This document shows positions 19,175 through 28,076 of a DNA stretch of 64,000 nucleotides, in pieces (the stretch's first letter is position 1; every line of letters starts with the position of its first letter). The notes below the pieces were generated by a model. It did no database searches and was not told the DNA's origin. It was given only the letters and a program-made list of their open reading frames with translations. The stretch is from positions 812,712 through 876,711 of the forward strand of contig NZ_JAASQI010000001.1 in assembly GCF_011762225.1 (NCBI RefSeq), in the 5' to 3' direction. The translations under genes were made by a program, and so were the position numbers. This DNA comes from Pseudochelatococcus lubricantis. Its GTDB lineage: Bacteria; Pseudomonadota; Alphaproteobacteria; Rhizobiales; Beijerinckiaceae.

Positions 19175-20346
19175 GAGCCTTTCTCCCGGAGCAATATCTC
19201 GATGCGGCGGTTCTCGGGCGCCCTGGTGTTCGCGGCGTTGCGCGGCAGACGGTCGGCGTGGCCCTCGATCCGTTCGATACGCTCCTCCTTGAGGCCGCCG
19301 CGGATGAGCATGTAGGACGCCATGTGCGCGCGGGCCGAGGACAACCGCCAGTTGTCGTAAGTGTCGGACCTGAAGGGAAGCGAGTCCGTGTGTCCGCGAA
19401 TGACCACCGTGCCGGGGCGGCCGGCGAGGGCGGCAGCGATGCGGGCTATGGCGCGCACGACGGCCGGGTTGGGCTCTGCCGAGCCCATGGAGAACATGCT
19501 GAACTTCTCGGCGTCCGTCAGGCTGATCAGGATGCCCTCGTCCGTTCTCTCGACCTTGATCTCGGGCGCGCCGGGGGCGGGGCTTTCGTCCTTCAGCGCG
19601 TCGGCGACACCCTTCCTGAGCGCTGCGGCCTCTCGCGCCCGTTCCTCCTGTGGCGCCTCGATGATGCCGGGCGCCGTGGCGGCCTGACCGGTGGTGGCCT
19701 CGCCGGTAGCCGCATTGGACGTCTGCCGTTCCGTGCCGCCGGACGCGCCCGCCTGCGGCTGGCCGTCCTGCGAAATCGCCGCCGGCTGTCCCTGCGGGGC
19801 GAGGCGCCAGTAGGACGGGTCGAAGGGATCGCGGATTGTCGGCGTGCGCGGCGTCGGAGCGCCGGCCTGCTCCGTCGCGGCCTCCGCCGGCTGCCGGGCG
19901 GGTTTCGCGGCCGGCTTGTCGTCGGCGGCGAGCTTGGCCAGTATCGCGTAGGGGTCCACGAACAGGGCGCTTTCGGGATACCGGGGCTTCGCCGGATGGG
20001 CGGCGTCGCCGGACATCTTCTCGCTCGCGCCCTTGCTCGCGTTTTCCTCCCGCGTCGGACCGGGCGCTTTCCCGGCCTCCTTCGGATCCCGAACGGTTTC
20101 CAGCGGTTCCTGGACGCCCTTGCGCGTTGGCGAGACGTCGGCGAGCTTGATCGGGTTGAAGTAGTTGGCGACTGAGGCCTGCTGATCCCTGGAGGTCGAA
20201 TTCAGCAGCCACATGATCAGGAAGAACGCCATCAGGGCGGTCATGAAATCGGCATAGGCGATCTTCCAGATGCCGTGTGCCCCATGCTCCTCCTCCTCAT
20301 GGTGGCGACGCTGGATAAGGATCGGTTCGTGTTCGAGTTTGTCCAT
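19171..20346 (-). CDS. motB: Flagellar motor stator protein MotB
   Basis: A 391-aa inner-membrane protein that anchors the stator to peptidoglycan. The single transmembrane segment IAYADFMTALMAFFLIMWLL (about residues 28-47) holds the proton-carrying aspartate in YADFM. A long Pro/Ala/Lys-rich linker follows. The OmpA-like C-terminal domain (about 290-390) has VIRGHTDSLPF and RIEGHADRLPRN, the peptidoglycan-binding motifs. It is longer than E. coli MotB because of the linker, as in other Rhizobiales. motA is not in the window. It starts 64 bp after the fliH-like gene. Confidence 0.94.
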   Translation of the reverse strand: MDKLEHEPILIQRRHHEEEEHGAHGIWKIAYADFMTALMAFFLIMWLLNSTSRDQQASVANYFNPIKLADVSPTRKGVQEPLETVRDPKEAGKAPGPTREENASKGASEKMSGDAAHPAKPRYPESALFVDPYAILAKLAADDKPAAKPARQPAEAATEQAGAPTPRTPTIRDPFDPSYWRLAPQGQPAAISQDGQPQAGASGGTERQTSNAATGEATTGQAATAPGIIEAPQEERAREAAALRKGVADALKDESPAPGAPEIKVERTDEGILISLTDAEKFSMFSMGSAEPNPAVVRAIARIAAALAGRPGTVVIRGHTDSLPFRSDTYDNWRLSSARAHMASYMLIRGGLKEERIERIEGHADRLPRNAANTRAPENRRIEILLREKGS

Positions 20347-20410
20347 CGCGTCTGCTCACTCCGATAGGGTGCAGGGGCAGGACGATCTCTTGCCTGACAG
20401 CCTTCCCGCT

Positions 20411-21199
20411 CTATGTATCCGCATGCCCGCCCAGCGCCTCCTCGATGAGGCCGTTCCAGACATCGAGCTGCGTCAGGCAGACTGTGCTGCCGGCGACCAC
20501 GCGGACGTCGGGCTTTTCCGTGACGGTGAAGGCGATCCGCCCCGCGTGGCCGGGAGCGCCCGCCATGACGGCGCCGCGGATCGCATCGATCAGGTCGCCT
20601 GGGCCGGAAATCTCGATTCTGGCATGATTCACATCGCCGAGAAGGGCGGCGACCGTCCGGTGCAGCGCCGCAGCCGCCTTCTCACGAATGGCCTGTTTGA
20701 GAAAGGGCGTGAACATCCGCGCCACCGTTCCGGACAGGCCATCCTCGATCTCTTGCAGGGCGGCGGTCATCCGCTCGGTCAGCCGGGTGGACTCCTCGGC
20801 GACCCACTGTGCGCGGGCTTCGGCGAGTTGTCCGGCATGCGCCTCGCGCTCCCTGCCGAGCGCCTCGGCAAGCGTGGCCTCGGCCTTTCCGGCCGCCTCC
20901 CTGCGCACCTTGTCGCCATGTTCCTTCAGCAGAGCCTCGATATCGACCGGCGGCGCCGGATCGATGAGCGGGGCAATGAAGGGCTCGCCGGCCTGCTCCG
21001 CCGGCCGCGCCACCGACAGCAGCTTGCTGCTGGCCGACCGGATCCGGGCGCCGGGCGGCAACCGGCCGGCCTCCGCGCGCGGGGCAGGAGGCGGGGGTTC
21101 CGTCGGCGCCGCCGGCTGCGGGCCCGAGGAGTCCGCGATGGAGCCGGAGCTGTCGTCAGTATCGAAATCCGGCAGGCAGGCGGCGAGCGATGTCTTCAT
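20411..21199 (-). CDS. Probable FliH-like flagellar export protein
   Basis: A 262-aa protein with a Pro-rich, disordered N-terminal third, then a long acidic/Arg-rich coiled-coil region (about residues 105-180, EALGREREAHAGQLAEARA) and a small C-terminal domain ending in LDVWNGLIEEAL. Composition and its place directly after fliF, coupled by an ATGA overlap, suggest the FliH role: regulating the FliI ATPase and delivering export cargo. FliH sequences are very divergent and I recognise no diagnostic motif, so this rests on architecture and context. A Rhizobiales-specific flagellar protein is the alternative. Confidence 0.5.
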   Translation of the reverse strand: MKTSLAACLPDFDTDDSSGSIADSSGPQPAAPTEPPPPAPRAEAGRLPPGARIRSASSKLLSVARPAEQAGEPFIAPLIDPAPPVDIEALLKEHGDKVRREAAGKAEATLAEALGREREAHAGQLAEARAQWVAEESTRLTERMTAALQEIEDGLSGTVARMFTPFLKQAIREKAAAALHRTVAALLGDVNHARIEISGPGDLIDAIRGAVMAGAPGHAGRIAFTVTEKPDVRVVAGSTVCLTQLDVWNGLIEEALGGHADT

Positions 21200-22857
21200 G
21201 ATGCAGCGCTTTCACGATGGAGCCACTCGCGCAGAACGGCCGCGGCCCGGTCTTCATCAAGAGCGATGACCTGTTCGAGCCTCTTTTGCGCCTTGCGCTG
21301 GATGCTTTCCGTCAGGTCCTCGATCAGATGGAAATCCTCGCCGGGGCCGGCCAGCGCGGGCCGCGCCTGGAGCGTGCCTTGCTGCGCCTCGCCCATTCCG
21401 GACGCATCGTCCAGCGCCAGCACCGCTTCGGCGTCGCCCTTGATCTCCGGGCGGGCCAGAATGGCGTTGACCGCCGGCCGCAGGCCGAACCAGATCAGCA
21501 GAAGCGAGACGACGAGAATGGTTGCCGCGTTGATGACATTGCCCATCTGCCGCAGCAGGAGTTCGGTGATCGACAGCGGCGGGTAGGGATCGAGCTGCCG
21601 CCCGTCCTCCGGGAAATCGACCGCCAGCACCTTGATGGTGTCGCCGCGACTTTCGGAATAGCCTGCGGCCGAGCGCGTCAGCGCCTCGATCTCGGCGACC
21701 TGTCTGTCGACGGCTTCCTGCGACGGGTCGCCGCCGATGAGCTGCCGGATGCGGGCGCGGTTGATGAGCACCGCCACCGACATCTTCTCGACGCTGTAGC
21801 CCTCGCGGACCGTCTGCACCGTCTTGGACGAAATCTCGTAATTGGTGACGTCCTCGCGCCGGCTCGAGTCGGTGCTGGCCGTCTCGCCCGGCGCCGCGTT
21901 CGGCGCCCCCTGCGGGATATTCTGCTGCACGGTCGCCGGCGTCTGCTGGTTGGCGTTCTGGGAGGCCTCCGACTCCCGCACGGCGCGCGTCGACCGCTCC
22001 ACCCGCGAATCCGGATCGTAGATCGTCTCATGCGTGCTGGTCCTGTCGGTGTTGAGGTCGACGGCGATGCTGACCTCGAAATTGTCGAGACCGAGGAAGG
22101 GGGTCAGCGCCCGCCTGACGTTCTCCTGCAGGTCGGCGGAGATGGATTTTTCCGTGGCGTTCGCCTGACCGGGCCCCACGCCGCTGCGGCTGTCGCCCGC
22201 CGCGAGCAGCACGCCGTCCGTGTTGAGCACCGACACGCGCTCCACCGTCAGGCCCGGAATGGCTGATGACACGAGGTTGCGGATCGCCTGTGCCGAACTC
22301 GTGTCGTCGGACGGCTCCGTGCGGATGACCACCGACGCCGAGGCCGGTTGCTGCTCCCGGCGGAAGGAGCCGCGGTCCGGCAGCACGATATGGACACGGG
22401 CCGCCTTGACGCCCTTGATGGTCTGGATCGTCCGCGCCAGTTCTCCCTCAAGGGCGCGCACGCGCGTCACCTCCTGCATGAAGGAGGTGAGGCCGAGCGA
22501 GCCGAGATCATTGAACAGTTCGTAGCCGGAACTCGCGCTCTGCGGCAGGCCCTTGCCCGCGAGCAGCATGCGCGCGGCAGCCGTATTGCCGTGCGAGACA
22601 TAGACGCTGGTGCCGTCCGCGCTGACGTCGAAGGGGATATCGCCGTCGCGCAGGGCCGCCCCGATGCGCGTGACGTCGTCCCTGCTCAGGCCCGTGTAAA
22701 GAACCTCCATCTCCGGACGGCTGAGGTAATAGGCGCCCAGCGCCACGGCAAGGAAGACCGTCAGGCCGACGATGGCAAGCGCGGCGAGCCGCCGCGCCCC
22801 GAGGTCGCGGATATTGCCCCACAGCTTCTCGGCATGCTCACGACCGGTCATGGCCAT
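21196..22857 (-). CDS. fliF: Flagellar M-ring protein FliF
   Basis: A 553-aa protein that forms the MS ring in the inner membrane, the base on which the flagellum assembles. The first transmembrane segment is LAALAIVGLTVFLAVALGAY (about residues 23-42), followed by the YscJ/FliF ring-building motif (EVLYTGLSRDD). The second membrane segment is INAATILVVSLLLIWFGL (about 440-457). The C-terminal tail with QVIALDEDRAAAVLREWL is the FliG-binding helix. It is the first gene of the minus-strand motility operon, and a CtrA-like site lies 39-55 bp before its ATG. Confidence 0.95.
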   Translation of the reverse strand: MAMTGREHAEKLWGNIRDLGARRLAALAIVGLTVFLAVALGAYYLSRPEMEVLYTGLSRDDVTRIGAALRDGDIPFDVSADGTSVYVSHGNTAAARMLLAGKGLPQSASSGYELFNDLGSLGLTSFMQEVTRVRALEGELARTIQTIKGVKAARVHIVLPDRGSFRREQQPASASVVIRTEPSDDTSSAQAIRNLVSSAIPGLTVERVSVLNTDGVLLAAGDSRSGVGPGQANATEKSISADLQENVRRALTPFLGLDNFEVSIAVDLNTDRTSTHETIYDPDSRVERSTRAVRESEASQNANQQTPATVQQNIPQGAPNAAPGETASTDSSRREDVTNYEISSKTVQTVREGYSVEKMSVAVLINRARIRQLIGGDPSQEAVDRQVAEIEALTRSAAGYSESRGDTIKVLAVDFPEDGRQLDPYPPLSITELLLRQMGNVINAATILVVSLLLIWFGLRPAVNAILARPEIKGDAEAVLALDDASGMGEAQQGTLQARPALAGPGEDFHLIEDLTESIQRKAQKRLEQVIALDEDRAAAVLREWLHRESAAS

Positions 22858-22895
22858 CCCACGTAAAAACCATTCATCAGCCCGACGGGCGCGGC

Positions 22896-22912
22896 GTTAA
22901 CCATTTGCTAAC
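22896..22912 (-). promoter_or_regulatory. CtrA-like binding site upstream of fliF
   Basis: On the minus strand the sequence reads GTTAG-CAAATGG-TTAAC, which matches the CtrA consensus TTAA-N7-TTAAC with one mismatch. The plus strand also reads TTAACCAT, a CtrA 8-mer half-site. CtrA controls class II flagellar genes in many Alphaproteobacteria, so a role in fliF operon control is likely but not shown. Confidence 0.5.
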
Positions 22913-23103
22913 CAAGATTCTGTCTACTAACCCCGATAAGGTCGCGGCGATTCAGGCGCGTTGCCCAAGCTGTCACGGCAACCTTGTCTGGGGATTGCGT
23001 CCGGCATTGCTTGCCGCGCCTTTTCCGTGCTTCGCGAGGTTCGGCCTCTGTTGTCCGCACAGATTTGGCTGGCAACACGCCCTGAAGCCGCTATCATCGC
23101 CGC

Positions 23104-23748
23104 ATGAAGATTTTCGCGATCCGGCTTGCCGCCATCAGGAAGCTGTTTCAGTGCGGGCCGGGCCTTCCGGTGCGCGCGACGTTGCTCGCGCTTGCCCTGT
23201 TGGGCGCGGGTCATCCGCCTGCTGCGCGCGCCGACGGTGTCGCCTCGCCCGATGCTTCACGGGAAAGCGGGAGCGCCCTCGACACGCTCTACGAGCAGCT
23301 TGCCGGGGCGCGGGATGCGCGCGAGGCGAAACGGATCGAGGCGGCCATCGCCCGCAACTGGCTGCGCTCAGGCAGCGATACTGCCGACCTGCTGCTGACG
23401 CGCGCCCACACGGCGCTTGGCGTCGACGACGCCGCCCTCGCCATCGAGCTGATCGACAGGGCCATTGTCCTGAGGCCGGACTGGACGGAGGCCTATGCCC
23501 TGCGGGGGCAGGTGTTCGCCGCTATCGGCGACGACGAGCGGGCCGTCGCGGATATCAATCAGGTGTTGCTGCGGGACGGGCGACATTTTGTCGCGCTGCA
23601 AACCCTCGCCGAAATCCTCGAACGCACGGGCATCCGCAAGGGCGCGCTTACGCTTTATGAACGGGCGCTCGCCGTCAACCCGCATCTCGACGGGGTGCGC
23701 ACGGCGCGGGAGAAGCTGCGCAGCGCGGTCGAGGGGCGACCGCTGTAG
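23104..23748 (+). CDS. Exported tetratricopeptide-repeat protein
   Basis: A 214-aa protein of unknown function. The N-terminus has a basic region, a hydrophobic stretch (TLLALALLGAG) and an Ala-x-Ala site near ARA-DG, so it is probably periplasmic. Residues about 75-205 are helical repeats that look like three TPR units, for example DAALAIELIDRAIVLRPDW, ERAVADINQVLLRDG and KGALTLYERALAVNPHL. Such proteins usually hold other proteins together. It is divergent from fliF with 246 bp between, so a link with motility is possible but unproven; it converges with prpE. Confidence 0.7.
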   Translation: MKIFAIRLAAIRKLFQCGPGLPVRATLLALALLGAGHPPAARADGVASPDASRESGSALDTLYEQLAGARDAREAKRIEAAIARNWLRSGSDTADLLLTRAHTALGVDDAALAIELIDRAIVLRPDWTEAYALRGQVFAAIGDDERAVADINQVLLRDGRHFVALQTLAEILERTGIRKGALTLYERALAVNPHLDGVRTAREKLRSAVEGRPL

Positions 23749-23775
23749 AGCAGCCGCCTCCGTTCTTCTTCCTTG

Positions 23776-25722
23776 TCAGAGGCCGTGGCTTTTCAGCGCC
23801 TCGGCGATTTCATCCAGCGACTGCGGGTCCTCGATGGTCGCCGGCAGCGACCACGCCTGGCCGTCGGCAATCTTCTTCATGGTGCCGCGCAGGATCTTGC
23901 CGGAGCGGGTCTTGGGCAGCCGCCCCACGGTGATCGCGAGGCGGAAAGCGGCGACCGGGCCGATCTGCTCGCGCACGCGCGCGATCAGATCCTTCTCGAT
24001 ATCAGCCGGATTGTCCGTGACGCCGCTCTTGAGCACGACGAAGCCGCACGGCACCTCGCCCTTGAGAGAGTCGGCGATGCCGATGACGGCGCATTCCGCC
24101 ACCGCCGGGTGGCTCGCCAGCACCTCCTCCATACCACCCGTGGACAGGCGGTGGCCGGCGACGTTGATGATGTCGTCGGTGCGGCCCATGATGAAGATAT
24201 AGCCGTCCCTGTCCTTGAAGCCGGCGTCCGACGTCTTGTAGGCGCCAGGGAACTCGGAGAGGTAGCCGTCACGGAAGCGCTCATCATTGCGCCACAGGGT
24301 GGGCAGGCAGCCGGGCGGCAGCGGCAGCCTGATGACGATGGAGCCCATCGTCTCGGCCGGCACCTCGTTGTTGCCCTCGTCGACGATGCGCACGTCATAG
24401 CCGGGCATCGGCACGGTCGACGACCCGGCCTTGACCGGCAGCACGCCGAGCCCCACCGGATTGCCGGTGATGGCCCAGCCGGTTTCCGTCTGCCACCAGT
24501 GGTCGATGACGGGAATCTTCAGCGTGTCGCGTGCCCAGTTCACGGTGTCCGGATCGGCGCGCTCGCCGGCGAGGAAGAGAGTGCGCAGCTTCGACAGGTC
24601 ATACGGCGGCAGCAGCTTGCTGTGCGGATCTTCCTTGCGGATGGCGCGCAGCGCCGTGGGCGCGGTGAACAACGCCGCCACGTTGTATTCGCCGATCACG
24701 CGCCAGAAGGCGCCCGCGTCCGGCGTGCCGACAGGCTTGCCCTCGTAGATGACAGTCGTGCTGCCGTTGATGAGCGGGCCGTAGACGATGTAGCTGTGGC
24801 CGACGACCCATCCGATGTCGGAGGCGGTCCAGAATACCTCGCCGGGCTTGATGTCGTAGAGGTTCTTCATGGTCCAGGCCAGCGCCACCAGATAGCCGCC
24901 GGTGTCGCGCACGACGCCCTTGGGTTTGCCCGTCGTGCCGGACGTATAAAGAATGTAGAGCGGATCGGTCGCCTTGACCGGGACGGGCGGCGCGGAGAGC
25001 CCGGCTTCGCGGGCCCTCTCCACGAGCCCGGCCCAGTCGTGATCGCGCCCCTCGACCAGTTCGGCACGGGCCTGCGGACGCTGGAACACGAGAACCGCGG
25101 GCCTGGCGTCGGCAAGCCGCAACGCCTCGTCGAGCAGGGGCTTGTAGGCGACGACGCGCGAGGGCTCGATGCCGCAGGAGGCGGTGAGGATGACCTTGGG
25201 CTCCGTGTCCTCGATGCGCGTCGCGAGTTCCGGCGCCGCGAAACCGCCGAACACCACCGAATGGATCGCGCCGAGCCGCGCCACGGCCAGCATGCCGATG
25301 ACGGCCTCCGGAATCATCGGCATGTAGATGATCACGCGGTCGCCCTGCGTGACGCCGAGATCGGCGAGGACGGCGGCGAGCGTCTGCACCTCGCTCAGCA
25401 GGCCGTTGTACGAGATGACCCTTTTCGAGTCCGTCACCGGGCTGTCGTAGATGATGGCCGGCTGCGATCCGCGCCCCGCGTCGACGTGGCGGTCGATGGC
25501 GTTGTAGCTCGCGTTCAGCGTCGCGTCCGGAAACCAGCGGCCGTAGACGCCCTCCTGCGGGTCGAAGATGCGGGAAGGTGCGCGCACCCAGCTTATGGCG
25601 CCGGAAGCCTCGCGCCAGAACTCCTCCGGGTCGGCCTGCCATCGGGCATACGCCTGCGCATAAGCGCTGTTGGCGCCTTCAGGCGTGACGTCGGGCGATG
25701 ATGGGGTGTTGTCTGCGGTCAC
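23776..25722 (-). CDS. prpE: Propionyl-CoA synthetase (propionate-CoA ligase)
   Basis: A 648-aa acyl-AMP ligase that activates propionate with ATP and CoA. The AMP-binding signature YTSGTTGKPKG (about residues 265-275) is followed by VVRDTGGYL, the pattern that separates PrpE from acetyl-CoA synthetase. WWQTETGW and the lysine regulated by acetylation in KTRSGKILRG (near residue 617) are present. The N-terminal SYNAIDRHVD also fits. The start is GTG with GGAGGAG a few bases upstream. No other methylcitrate or propionate genes are in the window, so it is encoded alone here. Confidence 0.92.
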   Translation of the reverse strand: MTADNTPSSPDVTPEGANSAYAQAYARWQADPEEFWREASGAISWVRAPSRIFDPQEGVYGRWFPDATLNASYNAIDRHVDAGRGSQPAIIYDSPVTDSKRVISYNGLLSEVQTLAAVLADLGVTQGDRVIIYMPMIPEAVIGMLAVARLGAIHSVVFGGFAAPELATRIEDTEPKVILTASCGIEPSRVVAYKPLLDEALRLADARPAVLVFQRPQARAELVEGRDHDWAGLVERAREAGLSAPPVPVKATDPLYILYTSGTTGKPKGVVRDTGGYLVALAWTMKNLYDIKPGEVFWTASDIGWVVGHSYIVYGPLINGSTTVIYEGKPVGTPDAGAFWRVIGEYNVAALFTAPTALRAIRKEDPHSKLLPPYDLSKLRTLFLAGERADPDTVNWARDTLKIPVIDHWWQTETGWAITGNPVGLGVLPVKAGSSTVPMPGYDVRIVDEGNNEVPAETMGSIVIRLPLPPGCLPTLWRNDERFRDGYLSEFPGAYKTSDAGFKDRDGYIFIMGRTDDIINVAGHRLSTGGMEEVLASHPAVAECAVIGIADSLKGEVPCGFVVLKSGVTDNPADIEKDLIARVREQIGPVAAFRLAITVGRLPKTRSGKILRGTMKKIADGQAWSLPATIEDPQSLDEIAEALKSHGL

Positions 25723-25983
25723 GGCTCTCCTCCCTCGTTGAGCTTCGAGCGACGGGTCTCGGCCCGGGCATTCGGTGAGGCAGCGGGCCGGCGCGCTTTC
25801 AGCGGAACGTAGGAGGATGGAAAATGTCGCGCAAGCCTTGAGCGATTACAACTTTCGTCGGTTATCGCTGGCCGGGCGCAATATCCGGAATGTTGCGGCT
25901 GGCGTATACGCCTGCGCTGTCTGTCCGCCGCGACGGTCGCTATCGCGGCGGTGGCACAGGCGCTAACGGATGTGTGTCAAGCT

Positions 25984-26172
25984 TCAGTTAAGCTTTTGAC
26001 CATCCTTCCTGGAATAGATACGTGTAATTTCATCCTTGAGTTGAAGTTTGCGGCGTTTAAGCTCGGCTATCTGTTCGCTATTGATGTAAGGTTTGGTGAG
26101 GTGTGTCTTGATTTCTCGTTCGATTGACTCGTGACGGCGTTCCAATTCGAAGAGGTGACCTTCAAGGGACAT
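25984..26172 (-). CDS. DUF465 (YdcH) family small protein
   Basis: A 62-aa highly charged coiled-coil protein. The heptad-like pattern in LFELERRHESIEREIKTHL and ELKRRKLQLKDEITR is diagnostic of DUF465/YdcH. The family has no firm function; it is common in Alphaproteobacteria, often in several copies. It is divergent from a second DUF465 gene 265 bp away, so the two may share a control region. Confidence 0.85.
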   Translation of the reverse strand: MSLEGHLFELERRHESIEREIKTHLTKPYINSEQIAELKRRKLQLKDEITRIYSRKDGQKLN

Positions 26173-26436
26173 CGAATAACCTCCATACCGATTGCCGATG
26201 TCGTCAGTCTGACATAAAACGACGGAAGGTCAAACGCGATTCGCGCGCGGCACGGAGAAAAATGTCGCACGCAAGAACGATTGTGCGGCGCAGCAGGGGC
26301 CGGAATGGCGTTCCGGCACCCTCATGTGGGGATGGCGTCATCCTGTCCATAACTGTTCAAAGAACCCTTGCGGCGCGACCATTTCCTCGCATAAGGTGCC
26401 GCACGTGGGCGCAATCCGGATAGTGCCGGGGCGGTG

Positions 26437-26655
26437 ATGGCATTCGATCTGGATACTGAAGAACGCACGATACTGGCGGCCGAGCTTGAGCGGCTGCGCG
26501 GCGAGCACCGCGAGCTTGACGCGCGGATTTCCGCGCTTGAAGGCGAGGGAGCCGCTTTCCAGCTTCAGGTGCAGCGCCTGAAGAAGAACAAGCTCGCGCT
26601 GAAGGATCGCATCGCCTATCTTGAGGATCAGTTGACGCCCGATATCATCGCCTGA
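26437..26655 (+). CDS. DUF465 (YdcH) family small protein
   Basis: A 72-aa coiled-coil protein. The C-terminal part LQRLKKNKLALKDRIAYLEDQL carries the same K-x-LKD-x-I pattern as the DUF465 protein at 25984-26172 and is followed by TPDIIA, a tail often seen in this family. The start at ATG 26437 is preferred to the adjacent GTG at 26434. No function is known. It is divergent from the other copy. Confidence 0.85.
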   Translation: MAFDLDTEERTILAAELERLRGEHRELDARISALEGEGAAFQLQVQRLKKNKLALKDRIAYLEDQLTPDIIA

Positions 26656-26718
26656 AGGCGCATCGCGGAGCCGGAGCAGCGAGGCCGCCATTTTCGCCCG
26701 CGTACACGTCTCCGTAAA

Positions 26719-26773
26719 GCAGTTTGCATTCAATCTGAGTTGTCAAATTGAATGCAAGTTGCGGAAAAATATA
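26719..26773. repeat. Dispersed palindromic repeat, copy 1 (GCAGTTTGCATTCAA family)
   Basis: GCAGTTTGCATTCAA and the inverted TTGAATGCAAGTTGC flank a short centre and are followed by AAAATATAGAA. The same design, with the same trailing AAAATATAGAA, occurs at 59814-59874. It is a dispersed intergenic repeat that can fold into a hairpin. Confidence 0.75.
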
Positions 26774-26779
26774 GAATTC

Positions 26780-26816
26780 AGACCATTTCTACGTTTCGTT
26801 GAAACGCAACAATGGC
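26780..26816. repeat. Hairpin repeat with TTTCGTTGAAACG core
   Basis: An imperfect inverted repeat around CGTTTCGTTGAAACG. The same core is found in the outer hairpin of the 103-bp repeats at 59490 and 60808, so it is a relative of that family. Confidence 0.6.
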
Positions 26817-26880
26817 CTATGTTACTTGTTTTGATGCAATTCCGGACGTAAAAGGTGTCTCCACTTCCGCCGGGATTGCT

Positions 26881-26932
26881 TTAGAGCACTTTCCGATCAG
26901 CTGGAATCATCTGATTGGAAAATGCTTTAGTC
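26881..26932. repeat. Rhizobiales-type palindromic repeat (AGAGCAcTTTCCGATCAG)
   Basis: Left arm AGAGCACTTTCCGATCAG and right arm CTGATTGGAAAATGCTTT are imperfect inverted copies. From memory, elements of the form AGAGCATTTTCCGATCA...TGATCGAAAATGCTCT are very common between genes in Rhizobiales. The gap 26656-27001 holds nothing but repeats and the promoter of the esterase. Confidence 0.7.
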
Positions 26933-27001
26933 CATGCATCGGGTTGATCCCGATAACGGTATCCGTTTCATAGGCTTGATGCGTTATCGACCGGAGGTTC
27001 C

Positions 27002-27688
27002 ATGGCAATTATCGACGGACCGCGGCTCGCCGCACGTTCGGGCAACGCCCGCCAGCTCGTCGTCTTCCTGCATGGCTATGGCGCGAACGGCAACGATCTG
27101 ATCGACATCGGACGCGAATGGCAGCGCTGGCTGCCCGATGCGGCCTTCGTCTCCCCGCACGCGCCGGAGCCGTGCCCGGCGTCCGGCATGGGCCGGCAAT
27201 GGTTCGCGCTGACCTTTCGCGATCCTGACGAGCGCTGGCGCGGCGTCAATCACGCGGCGCCGTCGCTGGAGGCGTTTCTCGACGCGGAGCTGCAGCGCCA
27301 CGGGCTCACGCCTGACCGTCTGGCGCTGGTCGGGTTCAGCCAGGGCACCATGATGGCGCTGCACGTCGGACTGCGCCGCAGGGTCGCGCCGGCTGCGATT
27401 GTCGGCTATTCGGGCATTCTGGTGGTGCCGCCCGGGGGCGGCGCGGAGCCCGCGTCCCGGCCGGGCGCGGCGGCTGTGCCGCCGATTCTGCTCGTGCACG
27501 GGGAGGCGGACGAGGTGATCCCGGTGGACGGGCTGTTTTTCTCGGCCGAGCGGCTGGCCGGCGAGGGCCTCGGCGTGCAATGGCATCTTTCGCCGCGTAT
27601 CGGCCATGGCATCGATGGTGGCGGCCTGCGCCACGGCGGACTGTTCCTGACGTCGTCCTTCGGGCTGCCGTTCCCCGAACAGGCATGA
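27002..27688 (+). CDS. Carboxylesterase / phospholipase family hydrolase
   Basis: A 228-aa alpha/beta hydrolase of the Abhydrolase_2 family (acyl-protein thioesterase and carboxylesterase-like). It starts with the oxyanion region VVFLHGYGANGNDL. The nucleophile serine is in GFSQGTMMAL (about residue 116), the aspartate in HGEADEVIPV and the histidine in RIGHGID. There is no signal peptide, so it is cytosolic. The substrate is unknown; short-chain esters are typical. The start ATG at 27002 has GGAGG just upstream. It converges with the zeta-subunit gene. Confidence 0.85.
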   Translation: MAIIDGPRLAARSGNARQLVVFLHGYGANGNDLIDIGREWQRWLPDAAFVSPHAPEPCPASGMGRQWFALTFRDPDERWRGVNHAAPSLEAFLDAELQRHGLTPDRLALVGFSQGTMMALHVGLRRRVAPAAIVGYSGILVVPPGGGAEPASRPGAAAVPPILLVHGEADEVIPVDGLFFSAERLAGEGLGVQWHLSPRIGHGIDGGGLRHGGLFLTSSFGLPFPEQA

Positions 27689-27752
27689 GCCCGGCTTCCC
27701 GGCTTCCGTCCACCCCGAAACGACGGCGGACGGTGCCGGGTGGGAGACGCGG

Positions 27753-28076
27753 TTACGCGCCGCTGCGGACTTCGGCGTGGGCGCGCACCAGCAGCGCTTC
27801 CATCTCGCGGCGAATCTGGTGGTCGGACTGCTCGATGCCGGCGGCGTCGAAATCGGCGCGGATCTTGCGGAACACGTCCTCGTCGCCGGGCTCCTCGAAG
27901 TCCGACAGCACGACGGAGCGGGCATACTCGTCCGCCTGCGCGCCGGTCTTGCCCAGCTTATCGGCGGCCCAGAGGCCCAGCAGCTTGTTGCGGCGGGCAA
28001 CGGCCTTGAAGCGAAGTTCCTGGTCGATGGCGAACTTGGCCTCTTCTGCCTTCTGACGATCGTTAAAAGTTGTCAT
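27753..28076 (-). CDS. ATPase inhibitor subunit zeta (DUF1476)
   Basis: A 107-aa soluble protein, the usual length. FNDRQKAEEAKFA at the N-terminus is the inhibitory segment; the four-helix core includes KAVARRNKLLGLWAADKLG and VVLSDFEEPGDEDVFRKI. In Paracoccus the zeta subunit binds F1 and blocks reverse rotation, which prevents ATP hydrolysis by the ATP synthase. The family is restricted to Alphaproteobacteria, so it supports the taxonomic assignment. The ATG at 28076 fits the conserved MTTFNDRQ start. Confidence 0.93.
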   Translation of the reverse strand: MTTFNDRQKAEEAKFAIDQELRFKAVARRNKLLGLWAADKLGKTGAQADEYARSVVLSDFEEPGDEDVFRKIRADFDAAGIEQSDHQIRREMEALLVRAHAEVRSGA

